Shown here piece by piece: positions 13,796 through 27,594 of a stretch of DNA of 64,000 nucleotides (positions within the stretch are counted from its first letter, which is position 1; each line of letters opens with the position of its first letter). Source of the DNA: Sclerurus mexicanus (lineage: Eukaryota; Chordata; Aves; Passeriformes; Furnariidae); the NCBI GenBank assembly GCA_013396755.1, contig VWZF01002968.1, positions 248,001 through 312,000 on the forward strand. Direction: 5' to 3'. The translations under genes and the position numbers were made by a program. The notes beneath the pieces were generated by a model. The model did no database searches and had not been told where the DNA came from. It worked only from the letters and a program-made list of their open reading frames with translations.

Positions 13796-16700
13796 ATGCC
13801 TGATACTTCCACAGTTTCCAACTCCCAAGAGCTGGCACAGTAAGAAGTGCACCAATGCACCAGACTGTGTCATGCTTTGAGAAAATTTATTAAGACTTTA
13901 TGCATTGTTTTGCCTTTCTGCTGTTACTACTGAGTCCGTTCTACCTTTCTGCTTCCCTGCCCTGCACACACCATTTGCCAGTAAGTACCACAAAAACAGG
14001 AAAAGGGTATTTTGTGTTTGTAGAGTATTTGTAGCCACAGACTAAGACTGCAGCATGTACAGATTGAAAAAGTAAAGACACTGTATGCACTAGAAGGATC
14101 AGACATCAAAGAAGATGGGCAAGAGAACCTGTAGAAACAGTGAAACCATCGCTTGGCCTCGGGGGTCTAGGTTTCGATGGCAGAGGTGATGCCCTTAATT
14201 TTAATCTGCTTGAGGAGCACAAAGGGAGGAAGGATTTATGACACAAATAAAGAAATTACTATGAATAAAATGTATCTCTGAGCTACAGTGAAAAATGCCT
14301 GGCCCAGAGTTTTATTGTGTTTTTGTTTAACCTCCTCACACAAGGCAATGGGAAGGAACAGGGGAAGCCTCAGCCCACACCTACGTCTAGGCAGACACAG
14401 GCCACAGACATGAGCTCAGTTCTCATTTTGAGTGGGTTCTGGAGTCCCAAAGGGATCTGCAGGCACAGACACAAGTTTTTTAATATGGATGTGCAGGTAC
14501 TAACAATATTACTTTATGGGCACTGAGATCCCTGCTGCCCAAGACCGAATATTCCACCAAACCATTGAGACTGAAGTAAATTACTGGGAAATACACTATT
14601 TTCTTCCTCTTCTCAAAGTTTGCTTTCTGGGGAGCTTTAGGCTAAGAGCTGAAAAACAAGAATCTAATTTAAGTATAACCCCCTTTCTAGAGCAGAAACT
14701 GCCTGGGGATGCAACACAGATGCAACTCTCAGAGTTGCTCAGTCTTCTCACACAAACAGGTGAAACACAAGCTTTGGTCCAGGCTTGCTGTCTAGTTGTA
14801 TCCCAGAGATAGTAACTCGCTGCTTCACGTGTTTAGAGTTAGCCACAAGCTTAAGTGCTCAACGAACTAAGGCAGGAGCTCCTGCTATGATTTAAATATA
14901 TTTTAAACATATTTCAGCCTTTTGCTCCATTTTGTGATCGCCTCTTTTTCACTGGGTACCCTCCAGTTTTACACGGCTGTGACTGTTCATTGATAACCTG
15001 GCTGAGGAGCAGTTAATCAGTTTGAGAAGCCTTAGACCTTTGTAATTCAGCCTGTTACTAAGCAGCATTTGTTTTTCTTCTCTGAAAATGTGAATATCTT
15101 AGAAATTAAAAGCTATGGCCTGAGTTAGATGATTTCACAGAGAAATAAAACCTGCCATAATAGACAAACTGATATATTCTGATATGGCTTTCTAAAAGCA
15201 AATGCTTCCTGTGAGGGCACTGGTTACAGTCTGTAGTGGATAAAAGCACATTACCATTACACAAAGCTGTGGCTACTTATGACAAAACTCAAAGAGCAGG
15301 TGAGGATGAAGTCAATTGATTCAGAACCGTTTGCATCTATACAACCTCGAGGTACTGAAATCTTGACTTCACACAGGCCTGTGGAGGCTGCTCATTCATC
15401 TTTATGAGTGAGATGAGCAGCGAGGCAGTGATACAATGAGAGAGGACAGACAGGTAAAGCATACCCATGGCTGTGTAGCATAGTAAAGAATGTAATAAAA
15501 GTACTACACAGGGAATAATCCAGGTAGGTTAATTCAGCAACATGGGGGATTTAGACTTGAATTTTCAGAAGCCTGGGGGATTTAAACACAAAGCTGCGTC
15601 TGAAGGGGAACTGGAATCTGCCTGATATCTCAGTCTTCTGCATTTCTTACAAAATCATGCCTTTTTGCAAGAGGTAGTGGTACCAAAAAGACAGATACCC
15701 TACAGGTATGTCAGGATCTTTATATACTCACTGCCTGACACTCAGAAAGTGGAAAATGACAAAAAAACTCGTAATACTTCAGCCATAATACTTAGAAGAA
15801 GAGATGGGAACTTGCATGGCAAAGGGTACAAATACAAAAAAAGCACAGAAATGTGATAAGCATTGTACGGTCTTGGTCAACAGGTGACTGGAGAAAGGAA
15901 GAAAAATTTGCTCTTCCTTTGCCTTGCCAATTGTTGGCCTTAGCTGCACTGAATCAGGTATCAGTCAGCTTCCTAGGCCTCTCACACCCAACCCAATGGC
16001 TTGGCCAGGCCTCTACCTGCATGGTTTCTTCCCCAGGTAGCAAGAATATCTGGGCAGAGATAGCATAGAGCAGGGCAAGGCAAGAAAGCAATAGGGCTGC
16101 ATCCATCAGTAACAAACCTGGCTCATTGTCAGTTCCTCAGGGAGCAGAATCAAGGAGGGTGATGCTGGAGCCCTGCTCTGGCAGAACTTCACCTCTCTTA
16201 TTTGGATGGAGATGCATATCCCCATGCAAGTCCCAAGATACAGGTTATTGTCCATAATCACCACTGAAGTTCCAAGGCTGTGGCAACATTGCCTGCACTA
16301 GCTCTCTTGCTATGTGCAACTTACTTCATTTGGCGTTTCCCCAGCTCTCTATCACCAGCCCCAGCAATCATTCCTAAAATATACTGCACCTAGAGCCTTC
16401 CTGAGATGAGGACACACTGTGTTGGTCCTGAACAAACAGTCGTAAGCAAATCTTATTTCACACCAGGAGGAAAGACAGAAGGTAGTCTCAGTTTGCACCC
16501 ACAGTGACAGACTAGGAATAGTGCATCTAGAGCAAAGGATTTCAACCCTGTTTGAAGAGCAATGCTGTTTTAATGCACAAAAGAAAGTTGGATTGGCCCC
16601 AAGGTCAGAGTAGGGAAGATAAGAGCAGTGACATCATTGTGACTCAGCTAAGAAGGCCATATTTTGATTTTTATAACAGAGGAATGTTGTTGTCTTAACC

Positions 16701-18780
16701 AACAATCAAGGACAACCAACACAAACATTGACATTTCAGGCTATGCTTTTTCCTCAATATACAAAGTTAGAAACAATTGTTGGAATTAAAAACATTTGGT
16801 GACAACTGTGTAGAAATCATGCAAATCTTTCATGAGCAGCAGGAAGCAAAAACATGATAAATTATGGGAAGTCCTCTTTGAACAGGTGTTTTGGCAATTT
16901 TTTATGCAATGAAGACAGCTCTGTTGTTCTACAGTACGAACTATTGCTTGTTACAGAAAGATTACACTTTTTCAAGGCAATCTTGAACTTCCCATCTCAG
17001 ACACATGAAAAGCAACCCAGCTTGGGATGTACCTTAAAACATATATCTGATTGCAACTCCATCCAGTGCTATAGCAATAAAATCATGGTCCTCAAAAGAC
17101 ACACACTTTTATAAGTGTGCTCAAAAATACCCAGATCAGGCTCTGCTTTCCAACCTCTGCCTAAGACATCCATAAATGTCCAGCTGTTCTACCATATACA
17201 TCCAGGGTTGCCTTCCTAATGAGAAACCTAGGTCTTGTCATTTCTGTCTTTCCCTAAACAAGTCACTTCAGCAGCATCGTTGAGGAGAGGCCAGCAGGGA
17301 CTGCCCTGCTGCCTAACTACCCACGGTACCTAGAACTCTTCCAAGAAAAAGCAAACCCTTTCTGGTCCAGCTGAGAATATGACAGGCCAGTAAAAGAACA
17401 GAAATCCTGCTTTCTTCAAGACAGAAAAAGTCCCAGATGAGATTCTTATAACACAGGTTCTTCCCAAAAAAACTTTGATCATCTATGTCCAACTTCAATG
17501 TGCTTGGTTGGTCTCTCAAGCTTCAAGAGTGAGTCACAGCTGGAGAAAGTCTCAGTTCCTCCCTAAAGCCTGAGACCAGCTGAATCCCCATCATGTACCC
17601 CCAGTACATTGGGCCAAGGCTATGGCATCTAATTGCTGCCAGAGAAGCACAGGTGCAATAGAAGACAGGAAATTTTGATGTGTTATTAGCACAGTATATC
17701 ACCCATATCAGAGGAAGGCAGAAGACAAGCCAAAAGGAAGAATCTAAGCAAAAAATCCTGGCTATTTTCGGCAAGTCAATACTCCCAAGAGTTCTCCTTA
17801 TGGTGAGTGCTGGATAATATCCATAGCAGGAAACTGCTGAGGTACTGCTCAAGGAGGGGTCAGACATGAAATAAACCAGATCTCCTGAATGCAACATGAG
17901 CCCTAGGTCACCAGAAGATGTTGTAAATACTGCTTTGTAGTTGTCCATTGTCATTCGTTTGGGAACAAAATGGGATCTTTAATCCTATGGTAAGACCTAG
18001 CAGAGTGGAAACCTTCAAAGCAGAAAATGCATGAACCTCTTCTACCTGAGTGGAGACCCATAGCAACATTTGAAGGGAACACATCCATTGCTCTTGCCTG
18101 AGGAATGCCATGCCCAGTGCAATCTTAAGCTCGCTCTATATCAGACAGTGCAGCTGTTACAGGAGCTAGGCTCCATTTCAACATGAGAATAGCTCTTTTG
18201 GAAAGGACAGATTGCCTTGATTTAAACACTGATGTTTCCAGGTGCAATAAGCTTTACATTGAAAGCATTTAATGCTAAAATTACTCTGACTATTCAGGGC
18301 ACCACTGTGAATTATGGCAAAATAGTATTTGATACAGCATAAAAATACATCCATACATGCATGCTTTCCTCTTTTTTAATAAGTTAAAGGTTTTGCATGC
18401 TTAAAATCATAAATATATAACCTACGTGCATATGCCTGCACAATACCTTTCTGTATGTATACATATACACATGTACATAAACTTCACATGTATAAAGACA
18501 TAAGGAGCTATATATTTACTTATGTTAATGCATCTAATATGGCATTTATATCTGCATGGAATTTCTACCTATTATTCACATAAATTCACACATCAAATCT
18601 TGTTGCTCTGTATTTGTACAGAAGCAAATGGAAATAAGAAGCAGAAAGAGTGGTTGTAAATAAAAACTCTCTGTGTGGTAAAGGGATTACATTGCTGAAG
18701 CGGAAAAGGGTACATTTTTAAAAAAAATAAAAGTGGTAGGGCTTAAAAGAAATGTTTATATTACAGCAAAATAATGTTTT
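13796..18780. other. Non-coding stretch, nothing recognised
   Basis: About 5 kb without a recognised repeat, RNA gene or exon. The minus-strand 143-codon frame at 17523-17954 has no domain or splice support. At 14146-14180 a 6-bp inverted repeat (CCATCG/CGATGG) encloses a CpG-containing loop. 18405-18500 is a degenerate TA/CA-rich run. Confidence 0.5.
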
Positions 18781-19420
18781 CCAAAGCTAATTTCAATTCC
18801 AAGTGCCCATTATTAGATTTGATTGACTGTTACGTAAGAAATCACCATGATCAATCTTTTAGTTAATCTCCATCGTCCTTCAAGCACCACAGTGACATGG
18901 CTGGCACATGCCAGCAGTCGCAGATGCTTCATTAAGTAGTTAATCGGCGATAGCTGTAGGGGTGATTCAACATTTTCCAAAGAGTTCAAATGGCACTTTA
19001 GGGTAAAATGTGCCCCTCCACTGACATCTTTCTGGGTTGTTGTGATTAAGCATAATTAGGGTTCACCATCTCTCTTCCAAATAGCAATAATACATCGGAG
19101 GCTTCTGAATGCCAGAGGGTATCTGGCACATCAGAAATGTATTTTAACAGTAGATGTATGGGTTTTATAGCCTGGACCAGTGGAATTTAGCAAGAGTGCT
19201 CTGGTCATGTATTAGAGAGAATTTTCTGTATTGAAAGCCCCACCGTGAATACGATCTGTGTGAATAGTTCAGTGGTAGGATGCAAAAGCAAACACTGATT
19301 TACTGAGCAAACGAAAAGTAGCCATGCTGTAATGTTCTTGGCTCAGATCAAATGCTCGTCTAGGGGAGAATCCCTTTATTAACAGCAGCATAAACCTTTA
19401 GCATCTATAGAGCATTTGGA
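18781..19420. promoter_or_regulatory. Candidate conserved non-coding (enhancer-like) block
   Basis: Repeat-free sequence with many homeodomain-type TAAT/ATTA cores (for example near 18809, 18862, 18941 and 19057). It has retained CpGs (about 18919, 18945-18948, 19245-19255) against a CpG-poor background. A near-palindrome GCTGGCA-CA-TGCCAGC lies at 18900-18915. All three frames contain stops, so it is not coding. The composition resembles deeply conserved developmental enhancers, but conservation cannot be judged from one sequence. Confidence 0.3.
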
Positions 19421-21440
19421 CAGTTATGTCTGCCAAAAGCACAGGTAAGAGCTACCAGAGACACTGCAATCTTCCAGCAAGACGTGTGTACACTGGGTGA
19501 TATTAACAGCTCCAGTTACCATGCCCTCTCCTCTCATTCAGGTTGTCAGTGAGGCTGGTCAACCAGCTATCAGACCAGGAAAGGGCACAGAGTTTGCAAA
19601 ACAACCCTGATTTCTTGGAACATACTTGTCTAGGTACAAGCCTGTATTTCATAAATAAGTTTCAAACAGTAAGGTGTGTATTGCCACTGTTTGCTGTCCA
19701 CTAGACACAACAGTAAGTGGAGTACTTAATTATGTAACTAATATTCCAGGAATGGTGTCCCAGACCTCTGTTCTTGGACCACCCTGTAGTCAATGCACAG
19801 AAGGATGACCTGAGTCCTCATAATGCAGTAGTGTCACACACTTGTTTCCAAGCCTCATGTAGATTTCTGCAACGACTCAGTGAAGGAAACACTGAGTTTC
19901 TTCAATTATCTTACTGTGAAGGGTAGGAGCAATACTTTGTGCTTTAAACCCAAGAAGCTTTTGGCCTTGATGAGCGTTTTCATTAAACTGGTACCCACCT
20001 GACTCTCAGAACATTCAAAAATGAGAGCTCTCTGAAGAGACTCTGAAACAAATCCAGTGTTTCCATTTGTCAAAGCTTTCAGTCAAAATTAATTACATGC
20101 CAAAGATGTCATGCTGGCCAAGTTGAGCAGTGCTCAAGGGCTGTTGCAAAAACCAGCACTGGTGTATGCATTAGCAGCCATGCAGAAAGATGACAGAATT
20201 CAGCCCTCTTGGAACATGCAGCTAATAGAAAAAACAGTGCTGGTCAGTCATTTCTATTCTTTCCTGCTAAATCATCCTGCTGCCATCATTACTGGTGCTC
20301 TCTTTGCCCCTGTCCCTCCACAGAAAGAACATCCTGATACATGGATTCATTAAATAAATAAAAAATGTTGGTCAGGGCACTGGGGTGCATTGTTGAGGAG
20401 AGGAGGAGGAAGAGTTTGCTCTAACATACTGATCTATGAGGCTGGAGGCTGGTGAGAGAAACATATGAACAATAAAATACTTACCACCAAAGCATGAAGG
20501 AAAATAGGATCTTTTGCTCTAAATCTTTCAACAAGGTAAACTGTAAAGTAAAAAAAAGCAATGTATTTGAAACTTCTGGCTTTGATATATATGCTCTTCT
20601 TGAAAGTGAAAATATACTTAATGGTACTTCATGATTCTTACAGTCATGTCCACATTACCAATACACACCAGGATTCTCTTTCAAGTACACTACCAAAAAA
20701 AAACCCCAAAAACCAAAACCAAAGTCAGCTCTTGCAATATTCAAGTCTATAGGGGCTACACAGATGATATAGAATTGAGCTATATATGTAAATATATGCT
20801 GGGACTGTAGATGTTGTTAAACCATGCAAGGGTTGACAAGTACAGTACAGCACAGTAGAGGGACTACACAGACCTGTTTATATACAAGGAGGGTAGTGTC
20901 ACTTACAAAAGGTACATTGTGTGTAGAACTGCCCAGGTGTATTTGCATGCTTCTTTGTATGTAGATCATCCTGCTTTCTAGAAGGTTTCTTTTCTCATTA
21001 CTGCCCTCAGAACTTGCACAGCTTACTTTTCCAGAGGAACTGTGTCTTGTTGTGTTGTAACAACTTGAGTACGAGCACAGATTTGCTCTCAGCAGTGTAA
21101 TGTTCATGATTTTGTACCAGCACTGCTATTGCTAGGCACAAAAGCAGAGAGGCAAATAGGAGTGCTTGCAAAAATCAGGATCAGACCTGCTACGCTTTTG
21201 CTCCTCCAGAATGAACTGCTCACATAGTGTAATAGAATTCTCCTGCACAATTTCCCCTGTACTTACAACGTGCTTATGCTTTTGAAAAGTGATTGTATGG
21301 AGGAATATGTTCTCTGAATCTTTCAGAAAAGTAATCTGGAATGGTTGGCCTGGACTTGGTCTGGATTCCCAAAGCACCTTCTCATGTAACTAGTCATTTG
21401 AAAGTATAATTTCAAAACAGTAAATAAAATTTATAAATGA
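19421..21440. other. Non-coding stretch with one small A/C-rich run
   Basis: No exon or transposon recognised. A short A/C-rich run (about 20693-20725) is the only low-complexity feature. Confidence 0.5.
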
Positions 21441-21442
21441 TT

Positions 21443-21565
21443 AAACAAACAAACAAAAATTAACTTGTTTAAAACCCTAACCCCTCCAAAAAACCCCAAA
21501 AAAAAGCAAAAAACCCCCACCCAACAAAACAAAAAACACCCCAACAAAGCAAACCAACAAACAGA
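21443..21565. repeat. A/C-rich low-complexity tract starting as (AAAC)n
   Basis: Tandem AAAC units at 21443-21457 pass into A-rich, C-rich words such as AAAACCCC. The words near 21475 look telomere-like by eye but do not repeat, so this is not interstitial telomeric DNA. Confidence 0.75.
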
Positions 21566-23349
21566 CTTAAGAGAAGAGAACAAAACTAATTCTGAAGATG
21601 AACAGACTTTATGGAAAATATCTTTAGGAGAACTTGCATCACTTTCATAGAGCACTGCTGAAGAACATGGCCCCATCCTCAGCCTTTTTCTTAAGAGGTT
21701 TGTTTCCAAGTTGCAAGACTGTAGGAGGCAATAACACAAGAACTAATATCTCTTTGTGTATACTGCTTTATCCCCTTTGAAAGTACAGGTCATCAATTTC
21801 AGGTGGACTTTGTGGACACTTACAACTAAGTATAGGCCTAAGTGTTTGGAGATTCAGGTCCTTAGCATGCAATTGCTTGTTCTCTGTGTGTAAAAAGAAC
21901 ATAAATCCATTACGTGAAGTCTGAAAACACCTGCTCAGTAATAGAATATGATAGACATCTTGACCATAATAATTTTTGTTCATGTGGGTGATCTCAGGAC
22001 ATCCAAATCATCAGGTTTACTGATCTAACCAGATCCTTCCAACTTTGTGTGCTGTTTTCAGAGTATAAACCACTCTTTCCTCCAAGATATTTGACATCTT
22101 TGACTTGAGCACTGAGCTTTTAATTAAATTGAAGGATCCTCTATTATCAAAATACTAGATTGTGAAAGTTTTCATTTTTTCTTTGCACTTTAAGCAGTCT
22201 TTGAAGCTTCCTGAGTATTTTTCAAGCAGAGATGCTCTCCTTTTTGACAGAATTATGGAGAATGTATTTTTCCTTCTCTTCTTTTTCTAGTTTTTCTCCT
22301 CCTACTATTTTGAGAACATACTCCAAGCTTGCTGACATGTAACTCTCATTTCACTTCACATGAACATTATTTTCTATGCTATAGAAAACACACACAAGTT
22401 TATTTACAGTGAAATACTAGTGGAATCAAATCAAATTAAGACTGGATGGAAAGTGCAGTAAATTGATCTTATCCATTCAAAGTATTAGAATAGTATGGTG
22501 TAGGTGTAATTTTATTGGTGTCTTATACTGCCAAAGTGTGCTCTCAACTTGAGCAATTAACAGGTTTGCACTAAGCAAACTGTTTTCAGCTTTCATTTCA
22601 CTCTCCCCAGCCTCTCATTTTGTCCCTAACACTCTCCCCTGCCCACTGAGAGAAAAACAATATAGGAGATGGTTCAAAGAGGACTGATGAACTGAACATG
22701 TAGCCTCTAAGGGGAGGCAGTGAAAATAAATTTACTACTAAAGCTAGGACAGAAAAACATAAAACTTGATGCAATAATCACAGGGTAAAATTCAATAGTC
22801 TGTACCACCCAAGAGGTCAGGCCCAATGATCGCAGTGCCTTATAAGTATGAAAATTGAGAGATGCTTTAAGATTCATGGACAGGTCAATAAAATTTACAC
22901 TGCTTATGGAGTGCTCCTGGAAGACATAAAATTAAGTCTCTGTAGCTCCTTGCTCACTTCTGCCCTTCGTAATTTCTTTTCTAATCCACTATCTTTCTGC
23001 TTGCAGGTTTGTTGCCATGCCTGCGTATCTCATTCCCACCTGTGTTCAAGATGCCCTTCACCCTGCTCTGCTCCCTTACCCTTTTGTTTACTCCCACATC
23101 ACCCTATGTAACAGCAGATATGAATCTTGCTCTGCCATTCAGCTCTCCCATATGTGTACACTCCCTTCATTTCATCACTGTCAACCTCCTCTTTATTTTC
23201 TGCCTCAAGGGAGACACACCTGAGCAAAGATCCCTGGAGGACTGGCATGGAGGGTTTGACAGTGGTCTTACAGCCACTGGATGCCAACATGTTAAAAACC
23301 TGGCTTATATAGCTTCTGTATCCTTGCTCTCATGATTTATCTCTTGGCT
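21566..23349. other. Non-coding stretch, nothing recognised
   Basis: Pyrimidine-rich sequence at about 22920-23220 leaves several overlapping frames open up to 108 codons. None has family features, and they run up to a CR1 fragment. Confidence 0.5.
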
Positions 23350-23422
23350 CTTTGTTAGGTTAACAGTTGGACTCGATGATCTTAAAGGACTTTTCCAACC
23401 TAAACAATTCTATGATTCTATG
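23350..23422 (+). mobile_element. CR1 LINE 3'-end fragment
   Basis: The segment has the CR1 3' terminal signature: TTAGGTTAACAGTTGGACTC, then a GATGATCTTAAAGG block, TTTTCCAACCTAAAC, and the terminal ATTCTATGATTCTATG repeat at about 23407-23422. Only the last 70 or so bases are recognisable, so this is a heavily 5'-truncated insertion in plus orientation. CR1 is the dominant non-LTR retrotransposon of birds and other sauropsids. Confidence 0.9.
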
Positions 23423-26400
23423 TTTCTGAAACTATTTTGACAAAAAATGTTTAGTATATTGGCAATTTTGAAAGGAAACCAGAATTTTGGGACCACTAAA
23501 CTGGAAGGATTTCCAAGGTCATCAAACTGGCATCCCACAAGTAGAAGAAACTACAAAAACATGCTAAATCCAAAATATTCCATGTTACCTTTGCCACCCA
23601 TACACGATAATGGCCACAAAACACTCTGCTGACATAGAGCAAACCAAACACTTACAGCACAGGAGGCTGAAATCTGCAACACTATAAACAAAATTAAAGC
23701 AGAGCACAGGACTATAGTTTCTTACTCCAGGTGAGGAATGCATCAGATGAAAACTTGTCACACAAACTGTTCTCAGATAGATATTTTCTCAGTATGGGAA
23801 AGAATGGTGTTATTTTCATGAGTCAGAGGGTTCAGAGATGTGTTTCACAGCCACATGGAGCAGTCAGTTTTCCTACAATCTCAGAAAGCCACAGAGGAGA
23901 AGCACACCCATGGGGAACATGCTGATGGCAGTACAGTTCAGAGACTTTTTGCAAAAAAAGCCAGGATTGCTTTGGATCTGGCCATACAAAGGACCACCTT
24001 GCCGTGCTACTCTGCTGACTGAAGAAGACCGAGGTCAGAGAAGTTTAATTTCAAGGGGAATCAGATCAGCCCCCAGGCTCCCTTTCACCATGCCTGTGAA
24101 CTGGATATTCCACTGTCCCCTGTGACACTGGAAATTTCCCCATGTATTTTAGCTCAGAGAGGACCTGAACAACAACTGAAACATGCCAGTGGATCACTCT
24201 GATCAATCCCGAGAGAGAGAGACTGTAGCTGGAAGCCAACATTTATTTATTTAATTTTAACCGCCTGCTTGTGATAAGATTTTTCAAGGTTACAGACAGA
24301 AACTGCATCAAATTACTGTATAATTTGGCATTTCAAATACTTTTTCCATGGCTATATATGCCTGGCCCACTCCTCCTATAAGTATTGAAGTGAGAGGATA
24401 AGTTCTCTAGTTGACAAAACCAAAACTATAACATTTGTCTTCAACAGAAACCAATTTCCCTTTCCTCTGGTTCCCCTCCCCTCAGTTTAGGAGAAAGTAC
24501 AATACACTCTTGATTTGTCAAAATATTTCACTTAGTTGAAAATAGAAACCTCTCCTCTATGGAAGAATGTATTTTTTTTCCTTTAAGTGTTAGAAATGAA
24601 CTGAAGAGAAATGTCATTCAGATAACAGAACCTGAAATATTTCAAGGTTTTCCCAAATTCTTATCAACCTTATCCTTCCTTGGCTGAAATTATTTGACCC
24701 AATTCATAAATGCTTTTGGCTAACATGAACAAGCTATCACTGTCAGGGAAAGAAAAAGACATAAAAAAAAAAAAAAGATTTGTTTGAGTGTTTCCTCATT
24801 TCTAGCCAGAGGCAAAACTGCCACTGTGTTCACTGGAAGGAAAGCTGGATTCCTGTGTCCTCCAACTCTCCTCCAAGGTCAGCAATTCATACTCATTTTT
24901 CCTCTTATGCTGGGGAACAAAGTACGCAATTTCACTGGGGGGTTTTGTTGGTTTGGTTTTCTTTTTCTCCCCATGGTAATTGCAGTGGTAGACAATTTAA
25001 AAGATACATGCTTAAAATCCATTAAAAGTGTTGCTAATATAAGTATATTGGGTAGGGATGCTGAGAATTCACAAACTAGCAAACAGAAAAATAGCTGGAC
25101 AGCGCCATGCACTTCCACATATTCCATTAGGGCTAAGAGAAGAGTTACAGAAAGAAAGGAAGTGAATAAACCTGCTGAAGGTAGCATTGGCATGAATGAC
25201 ATTTAGGGAGCAAGCAGTATCAGAGTGCTCAAAACAACAAAGACATTAAAAGAAGGTGGTAAAAATAGATAATAAACATAAACATTTAATTTTAAAAATG
25301 TAAGGAACTACTTTTTCTAGACCTGATTCTTTATTTTTGTACCGCTGCTTTGTAGACCTTGAGCATGGAAAGATGGGGATCTAAATAGCAGACAAAAATT
25401 TCTAAGGGAAAATATAAATGGGGTAAGAAAGTCCTGCCTTAAAGGGATAATCAGGCTCCAACTGATCAGGGCAACTGCTTTATCTTCATATTCAATATGC
25501 AGAGGGGGATCAGAAAGGAGGGTTATCCTTATCTGGATAAGAACTCCTGCTAGAAAGGACTGGTAAGCTTCAGCAAGCTAGTAATTTTGGGGGATGCTGG
25601 AAGGAGGTACCAATTGCTAAAAATTATGTATGTCCAAACATATGAGTCCAGGTTCCTTTGAGTGCCATTTACCTCTAATAAGAATATAATGAATGCACTT
25701 TCCCTCCATTACATCTTGACTGTATGAAACTCCTACTGTGTCAGTCATATTCTGTGACTACAAATCCAAAAGTGATTAAAATTTCCTATGGGAAATTACA
25801 AATGCCTTTCACTTAAGGAAATTCATAACTTTTGTTTAGAAATTATAATTTTGATTTGTACCTTAAATAGAACAGAATAGTGTAAATGGATTTACATATT
25901 AGATTATAATTATGAAGGTAAAATTAATTACATTTAATACCGTCAGTGTAGGCACTTAATGAAGGAAGTAGAAATTCAAATTTGTCACTTGGAACTCAGT
26001 AATTTGTTTTAAAATAGGAGCTGCCCCTGGAAATGTTGAGTTGGGTGCAACTGCATTTTGATCATCTGGCTCATTGATTTCTGTGCCATTGTCTTTGATT
26101 TCTGAAGGACAGCATTTTGGAAAGTTCACGAGTTCTAACTCTGCAACAACCAACTTCCTCCTCTATTTGGCTGCCACACACTCAATGTAACTGCCAGATT
26201 TTCCTGTACCCAAAAAGCTAGTTCTAATAACCTTAGATACATAATTCTTTATATATTTCTGACAAAAGGAAGGGACCTGCACAACACAAAGAACTTTGAA
26301 ATCTATCTCCAGCTGATGAAGTAATGGGAGCTCAATCCATTAACAATCCAGCCATATAAATCTTGGCTAGCGCACATACTGGATTTAGCTTTTGTTTTAT

Positions 26401-26734
26401 TATTGTAACTGAAAAACTGCAATACAATCCCCTGTGGGATGTTAAAAATTGGGTAGGATAAGTTTTTCAGAAAATTCAAATGCCTAGTTCTCCCCCAGAA
26501 GCAAACTTTTATGACAGTTTTTAAAGCTTCTGAAAACAGTTAGTTGCAGTGATTGAAGCTGAAGTGAGATTCACATCCATTTTCTAATGCCTTAAAAATA
26601 ACAACAGGAATAATGGCCCTTACACAATAGAGTTGTAAAAAATTAGAGGTTTCACCAAAAGAGTTATTTAGATGAGAAAATTATAGCTGCACGTTTGCAC
26701 ATCTGCACCTTGACAATCATATCCATGAGAATGT
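23423..26734. other. Non-coding stretch, nothing recognised
   Basis: No exon or repeat family identified. A 14-base A run lies near 24762, and a T/G-rich run at 24936-24970 is the only tract with the complementary sense to the plus-strand A/C tracts. The 140-codon frame at 24784-25206 overlaps a 107-codon antisense frame, and neither has coding features. Confidence 0.5.
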
Positions 26735-26800
26735 TGTAATTGCCATGAATTATGCAAAATGCTAATTAAGAACTCTAATTCACTAATCATCTCACAGGGT
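26735..26800. promoter_or_regulatory. Cluster of POU/homeodomain-like words
   Basis: Within 65 bp there is a TATGCAAAAT octamer-like word (26751-26760), GCTAATTAAG (26761-26770), and further TAAT/ATTA cores at about 26738, 26776 and 26784. Such clusters occur in neural and developmental enhancers but also by chance in AT-rich DNA. Confidence 0.2.
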
Positions 26801-27407
26801 CATAACTAGAGCTGAATTTTATTAAGGACATACAATTCTGTGAAATGAATTTCTGCACTATACAGCTCTTTTCAAAAGAAAGACAGGAGGGCATGCAGTC
26901 CTTGTGATTTAGTTGGAAGGAAGCAATTCAAGAGGAAACTGTCTGGACAGCCCAGACTCTGGCATCATTTGTGACTTCTGATGAACGTTTTGGTCCTCAG
27001 TTTACCTCTGTATAAAATCAGGAGACCACCCGCCTACCCTTCTCATGAATGTGTAAGGCTTAGTATGCTCATGTTTTTAAGGTCACCTATGTAATGCTGC
27101 ATAACTTCAAAAAGCTACCTGAAATTGCTGTCTCTGTCAAAATAAACAAAAAAGAAGAAGAAACACATTGTAGTTCAGGTTATCACTTTTCTGATGAACA
27201 GGGACCAGCACACAGAAAGACTACTCTTATTTGATATGGTATATTTGCAAAACGTTGCTGATCCAGAGATGACAGAGCTAACCTTCGGAGGTTCTCCTGA
27301 GGCAATGTTTCACAATATAAAACTACAAGACTACATCAGCTTAAGGAAATTGCACCCACGTGGATCAACACAGTCAGGCAAATATACAGAGGGAAAAGTA
27401 ACAATTT
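26801..27407. other. Non-coding stretch, nothing recognised
   Basis: No recognised exon, RNA gene or repeat. Confidence 0.5.
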
Positions 27408-27482
27408 TGAAAAAAACACCCAAAAACAAAAAGAAACCCAAAAAAACCGAAAACACAAAATGAAACAAAACAAAAAAACCCT
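27408..27482. repeat. A/C-rich low-complexity tract
   Basis: About 75 bp of A with interspersed C (AAAACACCC and AAAACAAAA words) on the plus strand. The lysine-rich end of the frame at 27194-27463 is produced by this tract. Confidence 0.8.
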
Positions 27483-27594
27483 CAAGACCCTTTCCCATTA
27501 AAGTTGCTTTCAGATGGAAGATGGAAGCTTTCAGATACATTAGCTGGTGCTAAAAATCTGTTACAGAGGTTGGATATCACATATTGGAAATATA

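Noticed and set aside
19262..19285. tRNA A-box-like word TAGTTCAGTGGTAGGATGC
   Set aside because: No B box (GGTTCGANTCC-like), anticodon stem or acceptor stem at the right distance, so not a tRNA gene or a recognisable tRNA-derived SINE.
21470..21490. Telomere-like AACCCTAACCCC
   Set aside because: Single occurrence inside a general A/C-rich tract; no tandem TTAGGG-type array.
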